Assembly: GCA_026120185.1 (NCBI GenBank)
Contig: JANUWF010001050.1
Coordinates: 558,001 to 622,000 of the forward strand
Length of the DNA stretch: 64,000 bases
Source: Voacanga thouarsii
Taxonomy: Eukaryota > Streptophyta > Magnoliopsida > Gentianales > Apocynaceae
Direction: 5' to 3'
Positions 11,632 through 23,722 of the stretch are shown one piece after another. The position numbers and the translations under genes were made by a program. The notes under the pieces were generated by a model, which saw only the letters and a program-made list of their open reading frames with translations, made no database searches and had not been told where the DNA came from. Position 1 is the first letter of the stretch; every line of letters starts with the position of its first letter.

Positions 11632-11952
11632 TCCATAATTGCTACCTGTTTGTCTTCCTCTGATGCAAACATAGAAAATGAACAACTACTAACATTCATC
11701 CTAAATTTGTCAACTCTATTGAAAAAGAGCAACTACAAGCATGTATCATCAAGTTCATGTAAATACCAGTGAGATGAATGAAGGAAATGCAAGTGAACAC
11801 CAAACTTATGATCAAGACAAGATAGATTTTTTTTTTTTCTGAACTGTTAACATGAATATATATTGACATCCGAATGTAACATCTCAAAGATGTGATACTT
11901 ATTATTAATGGAAATATCATTTTTCCTTATTATCTTTTCTATTTCATTTCAG
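11632..11952. other. 3' flank of the RKD fragment, no gene
   Basis: AT-rich sequence between the RKD stop codon and the point near 11,952 where copia gag homology resumes. No domain is recognised. Confidence 0.4.
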
Positions 11953-12245
11953 GTGCCCAGTATTGCTTTGTGTTAAGGAAAATATCGAGCGTGTCCATGA
12001 CCATAACCACGACCGCTGCCACAACTACGACTATAACGATGGCTTTTGCTGGAGCCAATAGCATTTACTTCTGGGAGTGCTGTTGATCCAATTGGTTTAG
12101 CTTCATGATTTCTTAATAATAACTCATTATTTTTCTTTGTAATGAGGAGGGCAGTAAGTAAATTTATGTATACCATTTTTCTCGATATTGTTGTTGCAGG
12201 ATAATATTCGAAACATGAAAGGTGGAGAATGTCTTCTCTAATAAA

Positions 12246-12289
<44 letters not shown>

Positions 12290-12532
12290 CTTCGCATAAT
12301 TTTAACTGAGATATAATTTTATACATCGTGGAGCTATATTCATTCACGGTTTTAAAATCTTGCAATTTTAGGTGCAATCATTTATACCGTGCCCTTGGTA
12401 GTACGACCATCTTCAGGTGGTCAAACCTTTTTTTTCAGCATTTAGATGCATTTCTATATCGAAAACCCATGACATATAATTTTTTCCAGAAATATCAAGG
12501 GTTACAAATTCGAACTTAGTAAGGTTAGCCAT
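11953..12532 (-). pseudogene. Copia gag of element G, broken
   Basis: From an ATG at 12,532 the minus strand reads MANLTKFEFVTLDISGKNY, then SWVFDIEMHL, the N-terminus of a plant copia Gag. After about 35 codons comes a stop and an internal deletion. The frame then resumes with MHLKLQDFKTVNEYSS, MYKIISQLKLCEEN, an (IY)n run translated from an (AT)n microsatellite, NNELLLRNHEAKP and a Gly/Arg/His-rich end. The zinc knuckle is not reached before the foreign segment. Confidence 0.85.
12252..12286. repeat. (AT)n microsatellite inside copia gag
   Basis: An alternating A/T run that has expanded within the dead gag frame. Confidence 0.9.
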
Positions 12533-12580
12533 ATGGATCAATAAATGCGTACCTATTTTCTGACTTTGATAACGGTAGAG

Positions 12581-12596
12581 ACTCGTGCTGATAATG
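12581..12596 (-). promoter_or_regulatory. Primer-binding site of copia G
   Basis: The minus strand reads CATTATCAGCACGAGT directly after the LTR end (TTATAACA). This is the well-known copia type that pairs with an internal part of initiator tRNA-Met. Confidence 0.75.
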
Positions 12597-12937
12597 TGTT
12601 ATAAAATTTAGGTAGTGTTAGAATAAAATTTACACACTACACACTGAGAAAATTCTAACTATTTTTTTGCACAAGAATTTCTTTAAACTTCTCTCTTTTT
12701 TTTTTCTCACAATTCTTTCACAAAATGATGGTATATTTTAAGTTTAGAGAATAGCTCTATTTATAGAAATATTAATTAGTGGAATACATCATCTTCCACT
12801 AATCCCTTAATTAGCGAGGTCTCCACTAAATGATGGACATCCATAAAAATCCATAATTAGTAGAGCTTCTACTAATTTCCTAATAATTCATATAAATTCA
12901 TAATTAATATAGCTCCCACTAATTTAACATATCTACA
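12597..12937 (-). repeat. 5' LTR of copia G
   Basis: On the plus strand it starts TGTTATAAAATTTAGG and ends CATATCTACA (341 bp). It matches the left LTR at 7,519-7,752 except for about 70 extra bases near its start and small indels. Confidence 0.8.
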
Positions 12938-13243
12938 ACAAAACTATATGTTGTGCATATACATGACAACTCTTTTCGTATTTGTAAACTTGCCAACTGC
13001 ATTCCATACCCAATATTCACAATTTCAGATTTATGCTGCCAGGCAAAATGACAAAACATAAAAATATAATTTGAAAAAAAAGGACATGCTCTACCCTGTA
13101 TTGGTTTCCATTGTAAAGCAACAAGCTTCTCCTTTCTTCAGACGACAACCCATACTCACCCTCGCAAAAATGAATTAACTATACAAATCAGGCCCACCTA
13201 GGCTTTCACCGTCCTTTTTGCGCGGGTTGCAGCAGCAGTGGCG
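12938..13243 (+). promoter_or_regulatory. Upstream region of the DUF155 gene
   Basis: 306 bases between the copia LTR end and the start codon hold the promoter and 5' UTR of the DUF155 gene. No TATA box could be placed with confidence. The copia LTR ends only about 300 bp from the start codon, so it could have replaced or altered distal promoter sequence. Confidence 0.35.
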
Positions 13244-16200
13244 ATGATGAGGATGATTTGGAGAGCCAAGAACCGTTATCCAATCTCACTCTCCATCATC
13301 GACACCCGCATGAAAACCCTCACTGTCTCTTCTTCTTCGCTCGAAACCTTTCGAACTCTCTTCACTCTCTCAAGCGCTCCTACCAAATCGGCAATTCCTA
13401 CAAAGTTTTCCACAAATTCAAGGCCGTTTCAGTTTACATCTCTGTCGTTTGGTGTAATCCTACGTCGCGATTCCCATTGGACGCCTAGGTTTACTTTCTT
13501 TGCGTCCAAGCGGAGCCCTAATTTTGCCATTGCTAAATGTATTTCGTCTATGTCATCGTTAGCGCCGGCTAGCAATTTCCCCTGGAATGACACTCTTCCG
13601 CTGGGAGAGGATGGTCCTATTGAGTCTGAGGTTGTGGTTTCGGAGGATGAGGAGGAGGATGCAATTGCTGGTGGTGTCAAACCGGCTATTCCTGTTAGGG
13701 CCTTCTTCTTCTCGACTAGGTTTGATTTCTATTTTGTTTCAATTTACCTTTTTTGCTGCGTTGGGTAATTTGTTAAGAGGAACTGAAAGCAAGCTAAAGA
13801 AATTAAAGGCATTGTTGCTGGTTTGGGTTGTAATTGCACCCTGCTATTGAAATTGATTGAATGTTCTATTGAGTTTTCAAACTGATGCTTAGGTATTCAA
13901 TTTTTTTCACCGACTTTTCATGAAGAAATGGTTTTGGTGGAAATTAGGAACACAGTATTTCCATGTTAAACAAAATAAATGGCTGTTAGATATAACTCTA
14001 TGGCTGATAAGTAGCAGAGGGAAATTGAACTGTCTGGGAGGGAGGGGACTAATTGCTTTAATTTGTGGCACTTAGGGAGGACAGGTTGATAACTTTTTTG
14101 CCTTATGTGTCTTGGCAATTTTGTTGCTTCTTTCAAGATAACTGAGTGTTGATTCCTTTTTTCAGAGACAAATCTCAGAAAGAAAATTTAAGACACAGGA
14201 ACTGGAAAGTTTATTTGGTCTTCTGGTTTAGTTGCATCTTTCATTTTGCTTGGTAAAATTTTTATTCTTTTTTAAAGGCTATGATTTTGAGGATAAAATC
14301 AATATCATACCTGGAGTTAAAAGGTACCTAAGGTCAGAACTCTACATGTAAAACTGCATCCCGTAATTTTTGTGACATTTCTATTTCCTTTTTCCTCATG
14401 GGTGAAAACCAATTTGATTTTTCCTCAAATTGTGCTGTCTTTCTGGTGCTAAATTTTAAATCCCAAATAGGTCCGTGAGGTTACATGTTACTTTGGAAGG
14501 AAAGGAATTTTGTTGAGAACCTCTATGGCAGTTATGAGAAAGCTTGTTTTGGGAAGGTCAGAAGTAGACAAGAAAAATTGTGAAGGTATCAAAGGGACAT
14601 ATATTCTGATTTGCCTTGAATGTAATGAAGAGAGTGGCTTAAAATTTATATTGTGTGGGACGTTGATTCAAATACTTCTGAATATATGACTGCTTTTTTT
14701 TTGTTTTTTGTGATTTTGGCAGTGTTGATTTAAGGAGTTTAGTGGAGCAAAACAAACAGAATTTTATTCCACCCACATCTCGTATGACTAACTATGTTGT
14801 CCTAAGATTTGGTGACGCCGAGTTAGAGCCTAAGGTAGGTCTTACTTCCCGCATATCTTCTCTATGCTGGGTATTTGGTAGGTTCTATGTACATCTTATA
14901 GAAAATTTGGGGTTAATTCCAAGAGTACAAAGCATGATGCAATTATAAATACTTCATTGAGACTACAAAGGACGATAATAATGAAGTGCCAAAGACTTAT
15001 TACTTTGTTGATAAATTTTTACTTTGCCTTGGAAGATTTGATGGTTTAGAACTTGTTTAATGCTGGACATGAAAATTGGGAAAAGAGATGAAAGATCTAT
15101 AATGGGATGGAAACAGAGTAGTGGTCTTTGCCTTTTTGTGGATGCGAAGGCCTAAGCTCTACAATGTTCTAGGATATGAATTTGTGACCAAAAGGGAGCA
15201 CGAACTAGTGCTTAGACTTCAAGGAGTTTGTGTGTCTTCTAGATAAACTGTATTTCCCTCTTTTTTCTATTATCATCCTGCATCACTTTCTCCAATGGTT
15301 GAGATGTTAAATGACTCCCTTCCCATGTGTGGTGGTCAGACCCCTTTAAGTGAATATAAGAGGGAGGACGAAAGGGGCCCTGATGAACTGTAATAATAAA
15401 ACCTTAAGCTTTACTGCTTGATATTATGGTTAGGGGCGGCAATATTGAACACAACACGTCAACACGACACGAACACGACACGGTTATAGCGGGTTAGGGT
15501 TGGGGTTTCACGGGTTCGGGTCGAAACAGGTCGACCTGTTTAACTTTAAACGTGTACAGGTCATAAACGGGTTCAACCTGTTTTAACCCGTTTCAACACG
15601 CGAACCCGTTTAACTTTTTTTAATATTTATATTTAATACTTTTTGTAATACCCTACAAATTTTACTATAGAAAATTAGATAATTTAATTTTTTACATGAA
15701 TTAATTGAATTAAATTTTATTATATGAATTAATTAAATTGTTTGCATGTCTATTTTGTTTAATTATATGAGACATCTTAAAGAAAATAAATGATGTTAAT
15801 GTGGTTATTTGCTTGATATATAGTAAATGAATCATTCTTAATTAATTATTATTTAGTGTCTATAATAATAATATTAGTACGAGTTGGTAAGCAACGACCT
15901 TACGCGAGTCTAAAGGGGAAAGTTAGACCTTTAAGAAATAACATATGTAATATGCCTACAGGCCGAATCGAATATAGAATGAAAAGAAGTTCGTGTGGTG
16001 CATTTACCAGAGGGTAAGGTTCACTCTGCATCGATTGACCAGTTCGTATACTATGCTATTTCTGACATTGGGACAAAAACAATTTGAATTACACCCTACA
16101 AGGACAAGCCTTCCTTTCGTGCTCGTTTTTTGCTGTCCATTTGCTCTTTAAAATTCCTGGCATGCTACGACAAAATTGTTGTTCTAAATATCTATAGAAA

Positions 16201-19200
16201 ATAATTTCTTGAATAATCCAATTTTATTGCAAAATTACATTTGTTTAGATTTTTAAGATTAAATCTTATGAATTTATTAAGATCTCTAAATATTTAGCGG
16301 GATGGTTTGTTATTTTATTGGTTATTTATGATTTTATGGACTATTTTATTAGTTTTTTAATTTTATATAATTTGATTTGATTTTTTCAAATTTTTTGTGT
16401 AATGGTGCACAGATTGGCGGGTTTAGTAGGTATTCGGGTTGACGAATTTAATAATTATCTATTTAATTTTTGTGTCTAATTGTGTCATGTCGTGTCAACC
16501 CGTTTTATAACACGAACACGACACGAAAATAAATGGGTTGACACGACACGACACGTTTATTAATCGGGTCGTGTTCGGGTTGGCCTGTCAAGTGTAATTA
16601 TCTCAAGTTGACACGACCCGCCAACCCGAACACGACACGATTGCCATCCCTAATTATGGTGTACTGACCATGCTGAAGGACTAGCCTTAAGTGAAGGTTG
16701 GGTATGGGCAAATTGAACTTGTTCTAATTTGTGGCCTTGCATTGAACATGCAACGGCTTCTGTTGTGCATATTATGCTCATATATCGTCCTTTTGTTCTG
16801 TAAAAGCTTTTATGACCAACATTATATTTACTAGAATATATTAGTAATTAGTGATGTTTTATTCCAACTGGTACTGAGAAATGGTGAGGGTAAGGACATC
16901 ACCTCAGGTTTTTAATAAAGGTCGCATTAAAGACTATCATTGGGACAGTTCTTTTACCCTAATTTTTATTATTTTTTATGGCTGTTATCTGTCTGGTAAA
17001 GTTTTCTTCTCTTTGAGGATTTTTGGTACATATTACCAGGAGAAGAATTGATATATTTATGTCTATCAAAGACTAGATGCTATAATTGGTTTATTAATTT
17101 AAGGTTTCTCATGAATTCCTTGATATTAGGCTTTCCGCCGTCAAATTAATTTGTGGATAAGCAAACCTGTAATGGTAAATCTGGGATTGCTTGGATTTGA
17201 AGTTCTCTTGGCATGTCTATGTTTCCTTGTTTTGTTGAAGTGGCTTCAGACATACGATTTATTGTGTTTTGGGTAGTGTTTCAAAATTTTTTTCACCTGG
17301 TGCTTTGCTGGAATATGGTTTTAGATGTGTTACTGCAAAATATATGTTTCCTTTGACATTATGGTCATATTTGTTTTATGTCCCTTGCTTTCTGTAGAAC
17401 TGGAAGGTAAGTGAAATTTCTGCATTTTGGCAATGATATCCTTCTTCTCTTCATGATTGTTGTGATGCAGCAGAAAAGTCATTGCAATTGGTCCTTCCAG
17501 TGAAAGTTTTTTTCCTGATTGTTCTTGCTGTTGTTTTTCCTTTTCGTTCCAGGGTCTGGGTGCTAATTTAAGTGGAACCGACTGCTGTTACTTAGTGGTT
17601 TTCCAGTATGGTTCGATAGTCTTATTTAATGTCCGGGATCATGAAGTTGATGGATATCTGAAAATTGTTGGCAAACATGCTTCTGGATTGCTCCCTGAGA
17701 TGAGGAAAGATGGTAAGACACAGGTGCAGGTGGAACTGAGATATTTTTCTTTCCATGTATTTGATTTTGTTAAAAATAAGAATTAGAGCATATAAACAAT
17801 GTTCATCATATTGTAGTTAGGTACGTAGTTGAAGTCTTTATTCAGCTGTTACTGCTTCGAGATGCTATATGAAACCAAACCATTATAAATGTTCAAGTTA
17901 CTGTGTTACAAACTTTATGGGAAGTAATGAGATTGCTTGGAATTATGGGTAATGGGTCATCTGTTACAAGGAATATGGTGAATGAGGCTTTTTTCCTTTT
18001 GGGCGGGGGGAAGGGAGATATTGATTATGTTGTTTCTAGTTCAGCCACATTTGCTTGACTTTGCATATTGTTTTGTTGAACTCATTGGTGGTTGAAATTT
18101 TGTTGGAAAAACATATGATGCACCTCCATTTTTTCCCCCACTATCTTTTGATCCGACTTACTTTCATTTTTTTTCCTCTTAAATTAGAATATGAGGTGCG
18201 TGAAAAGCCAACTTTAAACACATGGATGCAAGGTGGGTTAGATTATATAATGTTGCAATATTTGAACATTGACGGTATCCGTACAATTGGCAGTGTTCTT
18301 GGTCAGAGTATTGCTCTGGATTACTATGTACGCCAGGTGGGTGTGCTATCAGCTTACAAGTTTCTAATCCAAGCGTGTCTTGTGCAATCTAATGGTATTT
18401 AAGCCTGGTGTTGTTTTAGGTGGATGGAATGGTTGCAGAATTTACTGACATCAATCGTGATATGGAAAAGACGGGGAAATTTAAAATGCAGAGGAAGAAG
18501 CTCTTTCAGCTAGTGGGAAAGGCAAACTCTAATCTTGCTGACGTGATTCTTAAGCTAGGACTCTTTGAAAGGTAATACATCCAGTGCTTGCTAGGAAGAA
18601 ACATTCTTTGCTTGGCTTGTACTACAATAGTGTATTTGAGATACATTTTGCATGTTACAGGATTCATCTGCATTTTCCTTTTTCTTGTGTAAGCTTTATG
18701 GAACTATTGCTTCTCTTTCTTAATATCAAAAGTGCTTCCCCCATGCTGATTCAGATGACTCCATGACTAATAATGTTGTCTCATGTATTGACTTTGTGTT
18801 TTACATGGTTTGGTCTTTGTTGTTGTTGTTTAAAAAGTATTATGGTGCTCTTCATGATTTTCTTCCTGAAAATCAGTAAAATCTAGCCACTTAGCTTTTC
18901 TGATGAAATCTTTGTATAAGAATACTCTATGGACTCTCTGTGTGTTTCTATTGATATAAAGAGAACCTGACTGAAGCAGGCGCACTTCGAGTTTTAGTTG
19001 CAATAAATTGAGGATTGGATCAATTTATTTGCTAACTCTGTCAATCTGTCATACCAAGGGGTATTAGTTCTCAATTTGTAGATGTGTCTTAATTTGTGAA
19101 ATTAATGCCTGCCGTTCCAATTTTTCATGATGTCATAGTTGTGACACGGGTTTAATTCAACTTGTCTATCATTTGAAGGTGCCAACAACATTTGACCACA

Positions 19201-19796
19201 TTCTCATTGCTTGTATATTAGTATCACAATCCTTTACCTGCTTACTCTGTTGACCCACCATAACAACCTCCTCTTTCTTCAACACCGTGAACAACTCGAG
19301 GCTTGGTACTTCTCCTTGTCAGTAAGAGTAATTGCCTGTATCTTTTACTGGAACAACCATCATATTTTCCTCAAATCTGTAATACTATTTTTTGTGAAAG
19401 GCTGTTGCTTTCTTAAGGCTTGCAATGTTAAACGCCCCAAGTTGTCTGAGGCTTTTGATGCTTATTTTTTCAGATCAGACATTGCATGGAAGGATGCCAA
19501 ATATGCTCAGATTTGGGAATATCTCAGAGATGAATTTGAGTTAACTCAGCGTTTTGCAAGCCTGGATTTTAAGTTGAAATTTGTGGAGGTAAATGCAACT
19601 TCATAAATGGTTCCTTCTAAGTCGTAAATGGCTGTTTCTCACATTCTTACTTTGTTTGCAGCACAACATTCGTTTTCTCCAGGAGATTCTTCAGAACAGG
19701 AAGTCTGATTTCCTTGAGTGGCTTATTATTATACTGATTAGTGCTGAAATCCTGATATCTGTCTATGATATTGCCCACAGATCTTCAATGATATAG
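13244..19796 (+). CDS. DUF155 (RMD1/YagE family) protein, RETARDED ROOT GROWTH-like
   Basis: Seven exons join in frame to 432 codons: 13,244-13,719, 14,723-14,834, 17,553-17,712, 18,188-18,336, 18,420-18,571, 19,474-19,588 and 19,662-19,796 (TAG). All introns are GT..AG. Residues 1 to about 110 are Ser/Thr/Arg-rich with few acids, as in an organelle transit peptide. A Glu/Asp patch (SEDEEEDA) follows. DUF155 proper begins around NYVVLRFGDAELEP and includes FQYGSIVLFNVRDHE, WMQGGLDYIMLQYLNIDGI, LFQLVGKANSNLADVILKLG and WEYLRDEFELTQRFASLDFK. It ends in a C-terminal membrane segment (WLIIILISAEILISVYDI). Yeast RMD1 and Arabidopsis RRG/RRL are the named relatives; RRG is reported to be mitochondrial and needed for root growth. 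Which of the two plant paralogues this is cannot be settled here. Start: first ATG of an ATGATG pair. No stop or frameshift is seen, so it is probably functional. Confidence 0.93.
15431..16652. mobile_element. hAT-type non-autonomous element in intron 2 of the DUF155 gene
   Basis: Terminal inverted repeats TAGGGGCGGCAAT (left) and TAGGGATGGCAAT (right, reverse complement) are flanked by a perfect 8-bp duplication, ATTATGGT (15,423-15,430 and 16,653-16,660). TIR form and TSD length are those of the hAT superfamily. Subterminal regions of about 180 bp are packed with ACACGACACG- and GGGTCG-like motifs in opposite orientations at the two ends. No transposase is present; the middle (15,880-16,190) is a less AT-rich block of unknown origin. 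Confidence 0.9.
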
Positions 19797-21349
19797 CTTC
19801 CGATAGTAGTGGAAGTATACTCTTGCTGACTGCTAATTTTCGGTCATTCTTATGTATATATGGCTCTGATTATCCCCTAGTTTGCCAAAGGAAAAAAGTT
19901 ATAAGCAGCCTCGTAAATTTGAGGAAATTTTTGGTATTGATGTAGTTGTAGTGTCTGCAAAGTCAACATTTTTATTTTTCTGGGCAGAAATTTTCATTCA
20001 AGGTTTTTTTGGATGCATGCTACTTGTGTGATCATACGTCATTTGTTTTACCAGTCAGATTGTTGTGGAAATGAACTTGGATCCTTAACCGTTTCTTGGT
20101 ATTGCACGTTTTTGGCCATCGCTATCTGGAATGATAGTATTTGATTCTGGGATTGGCCCAGAAAGCAATGGGATGGAAAGAAATTAGTAGTTACAGATTC
20201 TCTTACAAATCTTTCTGTCCTCAGATGCTTTTGCAAAAAAATATATTCATAATTGGTAAGCTAGATATGTTAATATTTCATTTTGTTTTGTTTTAAATGA
20301 AAGTGTCAAATTAACTTGTCCCCAAAGCTTAGTTGAAAAACGTGTCAAATTTTTATTCTGAAGCCAGTGAGAAGATAATTCCTCTTCTCCTAGCACAACT
20401 TCAATAATTCCTCCCATTACCGGCATGTATTGCTACCCCATTTTTGCCCCCTTGAAGGAATTCTACATTGTACCAAGGGGAAGAATTGGTAAATTGTTGA
20501 CTTGTACTTCATCCTTAGCAACTTAAATAAAAATAAATAAGATAAATAAAATAAGGAGCAGACAAATCCCTAAAAAGTATTGCATACAAAAATTTAAACC
20601 GATAAAGAGAAGTTTAGATGTACTTGAATTGGATTTATATTGATTTTTTTTTTATGAAAATGTTAGTATGATTTTGAATTTTGTAAAGAATTTATGAATT
20701 TAAAGATTAATATTAAGATTTATTCGGTGTCAATAACAAAATTGTTAATATTTTATAAATAAAATTTATTTGTATTAAGAAAACTATGCAACAATGCAAC
20801 ATTGTTTTTTGAAAAAAAATTATATACAAATATTTCTTTTGTCTCTGTCAAATTGATAGGATTTGACTTGATACGATATTTTATATAAAAGTAAAAGTTA
20901 ATAAAAATTGTAATACAATATTAATATAATATAATATAAATAAAAATATAATTATTATAAAATTTTATATTAAATTTAAATATATAAAAATAATTTATAA
21001 GAGATATATTGATTATTTTTATAATATTAATATATTAAAATATTTTAAAAGAAAAATGTTAATTTTTTGACACAATTTTAAAATAATAAATAGATCAATT
21101 TAGTTAGAATGGAGGAATATATCTTCAAAATTAACATTGTGCTAGTACTTTAATTAGCACAACAAATTACTTTCATAAGTATGATGTTTGAATATATGAA
21201 TGTATGTCAATGAAATTCGTATTTACTACAGTAATTTATATATATATTGGTAATCTAATACAACGTAAAGGGAAACATCCATCAATTAGCGTTAAAAAGT
21301 CTCTTTGTCGTGTGTTAATTTAGTCGAAAATTAAGAATTTTCTATGACG
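19797..21349. other. 3' flank of the DUF155 gene and AT-rich intergenic DNA
   Basis: The first few hundred bases probably hold the 3' UTR. From 20,600 the sequence is extremely AT-rich. A possible Stowaway-like MITE ends near 21,118 (rightmost bases GGAGGAATAT) with a weak left partner near 20,833, but it is not well supported. No ORF of interest. Confidence 0.4.
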
Positions 21350-21929
21350 AGCATGCTGGTATATGCACAAGGCAATCTTCACTCTGAACCCCATCGATCA
21401 TTCTAGGGTATAGTGGCTTTCTTCATGAATCCATTGAGCACTGCCTATTTGATTGTCTCCAAGCAGCACAAGTTTGGGAAAGAACTGAAGCTTGCCAAGA
21501 GATCTACTACTTAATTCCAAGAGGATGCTCCTTTAAAGAATGGCTAGCATTTTTTTTTTATAGAGACTGGTTTTCCAATATATATTGCTTTCTTTACGAT
21601 AACCTATTGGTATATATGGTTTCCTGGAAATTTTACACTATTTTAAGGAAAGAATTTATAAACTGATGCAATTATCAAACGAGAGTCCAGTTTAGTAGAA
21701 GAGTATATAGAGGTGCATGAGGATATCATTAAAAGAACAGCAGCAAGGATACACACTACCATCACTGGGATTCAATCAGAGATGTCACGATGCTGATCTC
21801 CACCTAAAGTTGGTACATTGAATTGCAATGTTGATGTGGTATGAACTTAAAAAAGGGTTTCAATGGGAATTATCATTAGAGATAATTTGGAGACGGTTCA
21901 AGAAGCTATGGCAAGACCACTATACAAGG
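21350..21929 (+). pseudogene. LINE (non-LTR retrotransposon) 3' remnant: zf-RVT and RNase H-like region
   Basis: Broken plus-strand reading frames contain ESIEHCLFDCLQAAQVWE, the Cys/His pattern of the zinc-binding domain that follows plant L1-type reverse transcriptases. They are followed near 21,800-21,920 by PPKVGTLNCNVDVV and GIIIRDNLETVQEAMARPLY, the start of the RNase H-like (RVT_3) domain. Several stops are present. The chromovirus element C is inserted at 21,930 and truncates it. Confidence 0.7.
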
Positions 21930-22135
21930 TGTCACAGAGCTAGTCTCAGGCACCAAACCGAACTTTGCACACAAATACTAGCTAACAAGACTAGTCAGCC
22001 TTTCCCACGTTTTAAAAGTGAACTCACAAGGAACAAGTATAAAATATGAAGGCCAACACAAAAGTAAAGAACACTCGAGAAATACAGCAAAAAAGGCCAA
22101 CCTTGCATTCACTATAGAACTTACAAAAAACAATA
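21930..22135 (-). repeat. 3' LTR of element C, left part
   Basis: It starts TGTCACAGAGCTAGTCTCAG and is closely matched by 41,232-41,440. It is split by CACTA-1 after AACAATA. Confidence 0.9.
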
Positions 22136-22149
22136 CACTATAACAAACT

Positions 22150-22800
22150 TAGTATTTTGGGACGCTAATAAAATTGTTTTGGGACACTAAATTATGTCGT
22201 AAAATTATTTACCGACGCTTATAAACGTGTCGCTACATGCGTTGCTATAAGTGGTGTCGCCAAGAAATTTTACGTCACAAGACTCTGCGTCGGTAAATTA
22301 AATAGCCGACACTTTTTATACAAGCGTCTCTATATGGATCAACGTTTTATATAAGCGTCTCTAAATTTACCAACGTTTTACTAAAAGCGTCTCTAAATTT
22401 TTCAATATTTTTTTTAAAAGCGTCTCTAAATTTATTACGTTTAAATTCTCTAATATCGTCAATATAACGACATTTTATTAAAGTGTCCCTCAATTGACGA
22501 CACAAATTTTTTATTCTCTCTGTTTTCCTGGCTACGCTTCAAATTTATTGCGTCTCGAAATTGGTAATATTTTATTATATAAATGTCCCCAAATAGCGAC
22601 ACATAAATATAATTCCGTCCCCTTTTTTATGACGCAATCAATCATAGCGTCCTAAAATTTATTGATCATATTTTTGAAACGTCCCTAAAATAACTATGAT
22701 TATTTATAAATGTGTCTCTCTTTTTGTGACACTATATAAATAATGTCTTAATTTTGCCTCACTTTTCTTTAAAGCGTCACAAAATCGATAATTATTATTT
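22150..22800. repeat. Left subterminal repeats of CACTA-1
   Basis: Short degenerate repeats built around AAGCGTCTCTAAATTT, CGACACTT and TTTTGGGACGC occur in both orientations. CACTA subterminal repeats are typically transposase-binding regions. Confidence 0.7.
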
Positions 22801-23369
22801 TTTATTATTTGATAATTTTTCCAATTTAAAGTCCCATCACAAATATTTCTTTTTATATTGTACAATAAAAAGCTGTAAAACGATGATAATTTTGAAACAA
22901 AATGAATAATATTTATTTAAATAAATCGTATAAATTAGATCAATATTTAAAAAGTCATACTCAAAAGCATTTTAGGAAATGCCTAACTACAATATAAATC
23001 AACGCAGTATAAATGTTCAATTTTATTGGCAAAACATAAAAACAAAAAAAGAAGCTCTTCCTGTTGTCTCGGATTGATGGGAAGTCCAATGGCCCTACAC
23101 ATCAAATTAAAAAAAAAATGGTAAGCATTTAATAGATTTAAATCAAATTACTAATACAGTTAATAATTACAATATAATTGAAATAATTTGAAAAGATATA
23201 TCATTTACTTGAAGAGAATTAAAAATATGGATCACTTTGGAGTATAGGCAGATTCAGTAAAATTATAAGTAGCCTAAAAAAATAAAATTCATATTAAAAA
23301 TTTTCTTTTATTTACTATTATTTAAATAAAAATAAATACATATGTGTGACTTACCTCAGAAAAGATTGT

Positions 23370-23722
23370 TTTTAAATGAGACATGTCATTTCGGATAGAG
23401 TCTAACTCCTTACGAAGATCAGCAATTTGTTTCTCATAATCATTCTTCATTACTTCGTACTCTTACTGCATATTTTCAATCTTTGCCTCATAACTTTGAT
23501 TCATGTCATACAACTCTTTTTGAGGACGTTCTACTTCAGGCTGATTTTGACATTTAAGCCGACTTTTACTTCCAAACAACTGTGTAGGAGTAACTCATAA
23601 TCCATAACCTCTAACTCTACCATATTGATATTCACCTAAAACTTCATTGAAGACTTTATCCTTGACTTCATTAGCATTACGATTCACATTTAATGCCGTA
23701 CGTTCAGCAATAATGTTATTAG
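23370..23722 (-). pseudogene. Remnant of CACTA-associated Transposase_24-type protein
   Basis: The minus strand reads a charged stretch (ERTALNVNRNANEVKDKVF), then EVLGEYQYGRVRGYGL, a stop, and VTPTQLFGSKSRL. This is the conserved motif of plant Ptta/En/Spm proteins (E-V-L-G..R.RG.G..PTPSQLFG). It ends in a coiled coil (NDYEKQIADLRKELDSIRND). Two in-frame stops are visible. In intact elements the C-terminal coiled coil is thought to mediate multimerisation. Confidence 0.75.

Larger units (their letters stand above)
7519..12937 (-). mobile_element. Ty1/copia retrotransposon G, with a foreign internal segment
   Basis: A minus-strand copia element: 5' LTR on the right (12,597-12,937), primer-binding site, gag, a pol remnant and 3' LTR on the left. 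Gag, RT and primer site resemble plant elements that prime from an internal part of initiator tRNA-Met. The region that should hold the gag C-terminus, protease and most of integrase (about 9,930-11,950) is occupied by unrelated DNA with an RWP-RK gene fragment on the opposite strand. The flanking 5-mers (TTTCG and ACAAA) do not match, so no target duplication is visible. Confidence 0.8.

Noticed and set aside
13429..13680. Minus-strand ORF in exon 1 of the DUF155 gene
   Set aside because: It is a shadow of the coding exon; the plus frame has family homology and correct splice phases.
20833..21118. Second Stowaway-like MITE
   Set aside because: The right end resembles the family (GGAGGAATA) but the left partner is weak and the region is too AT-rich to trust a TA duplication.
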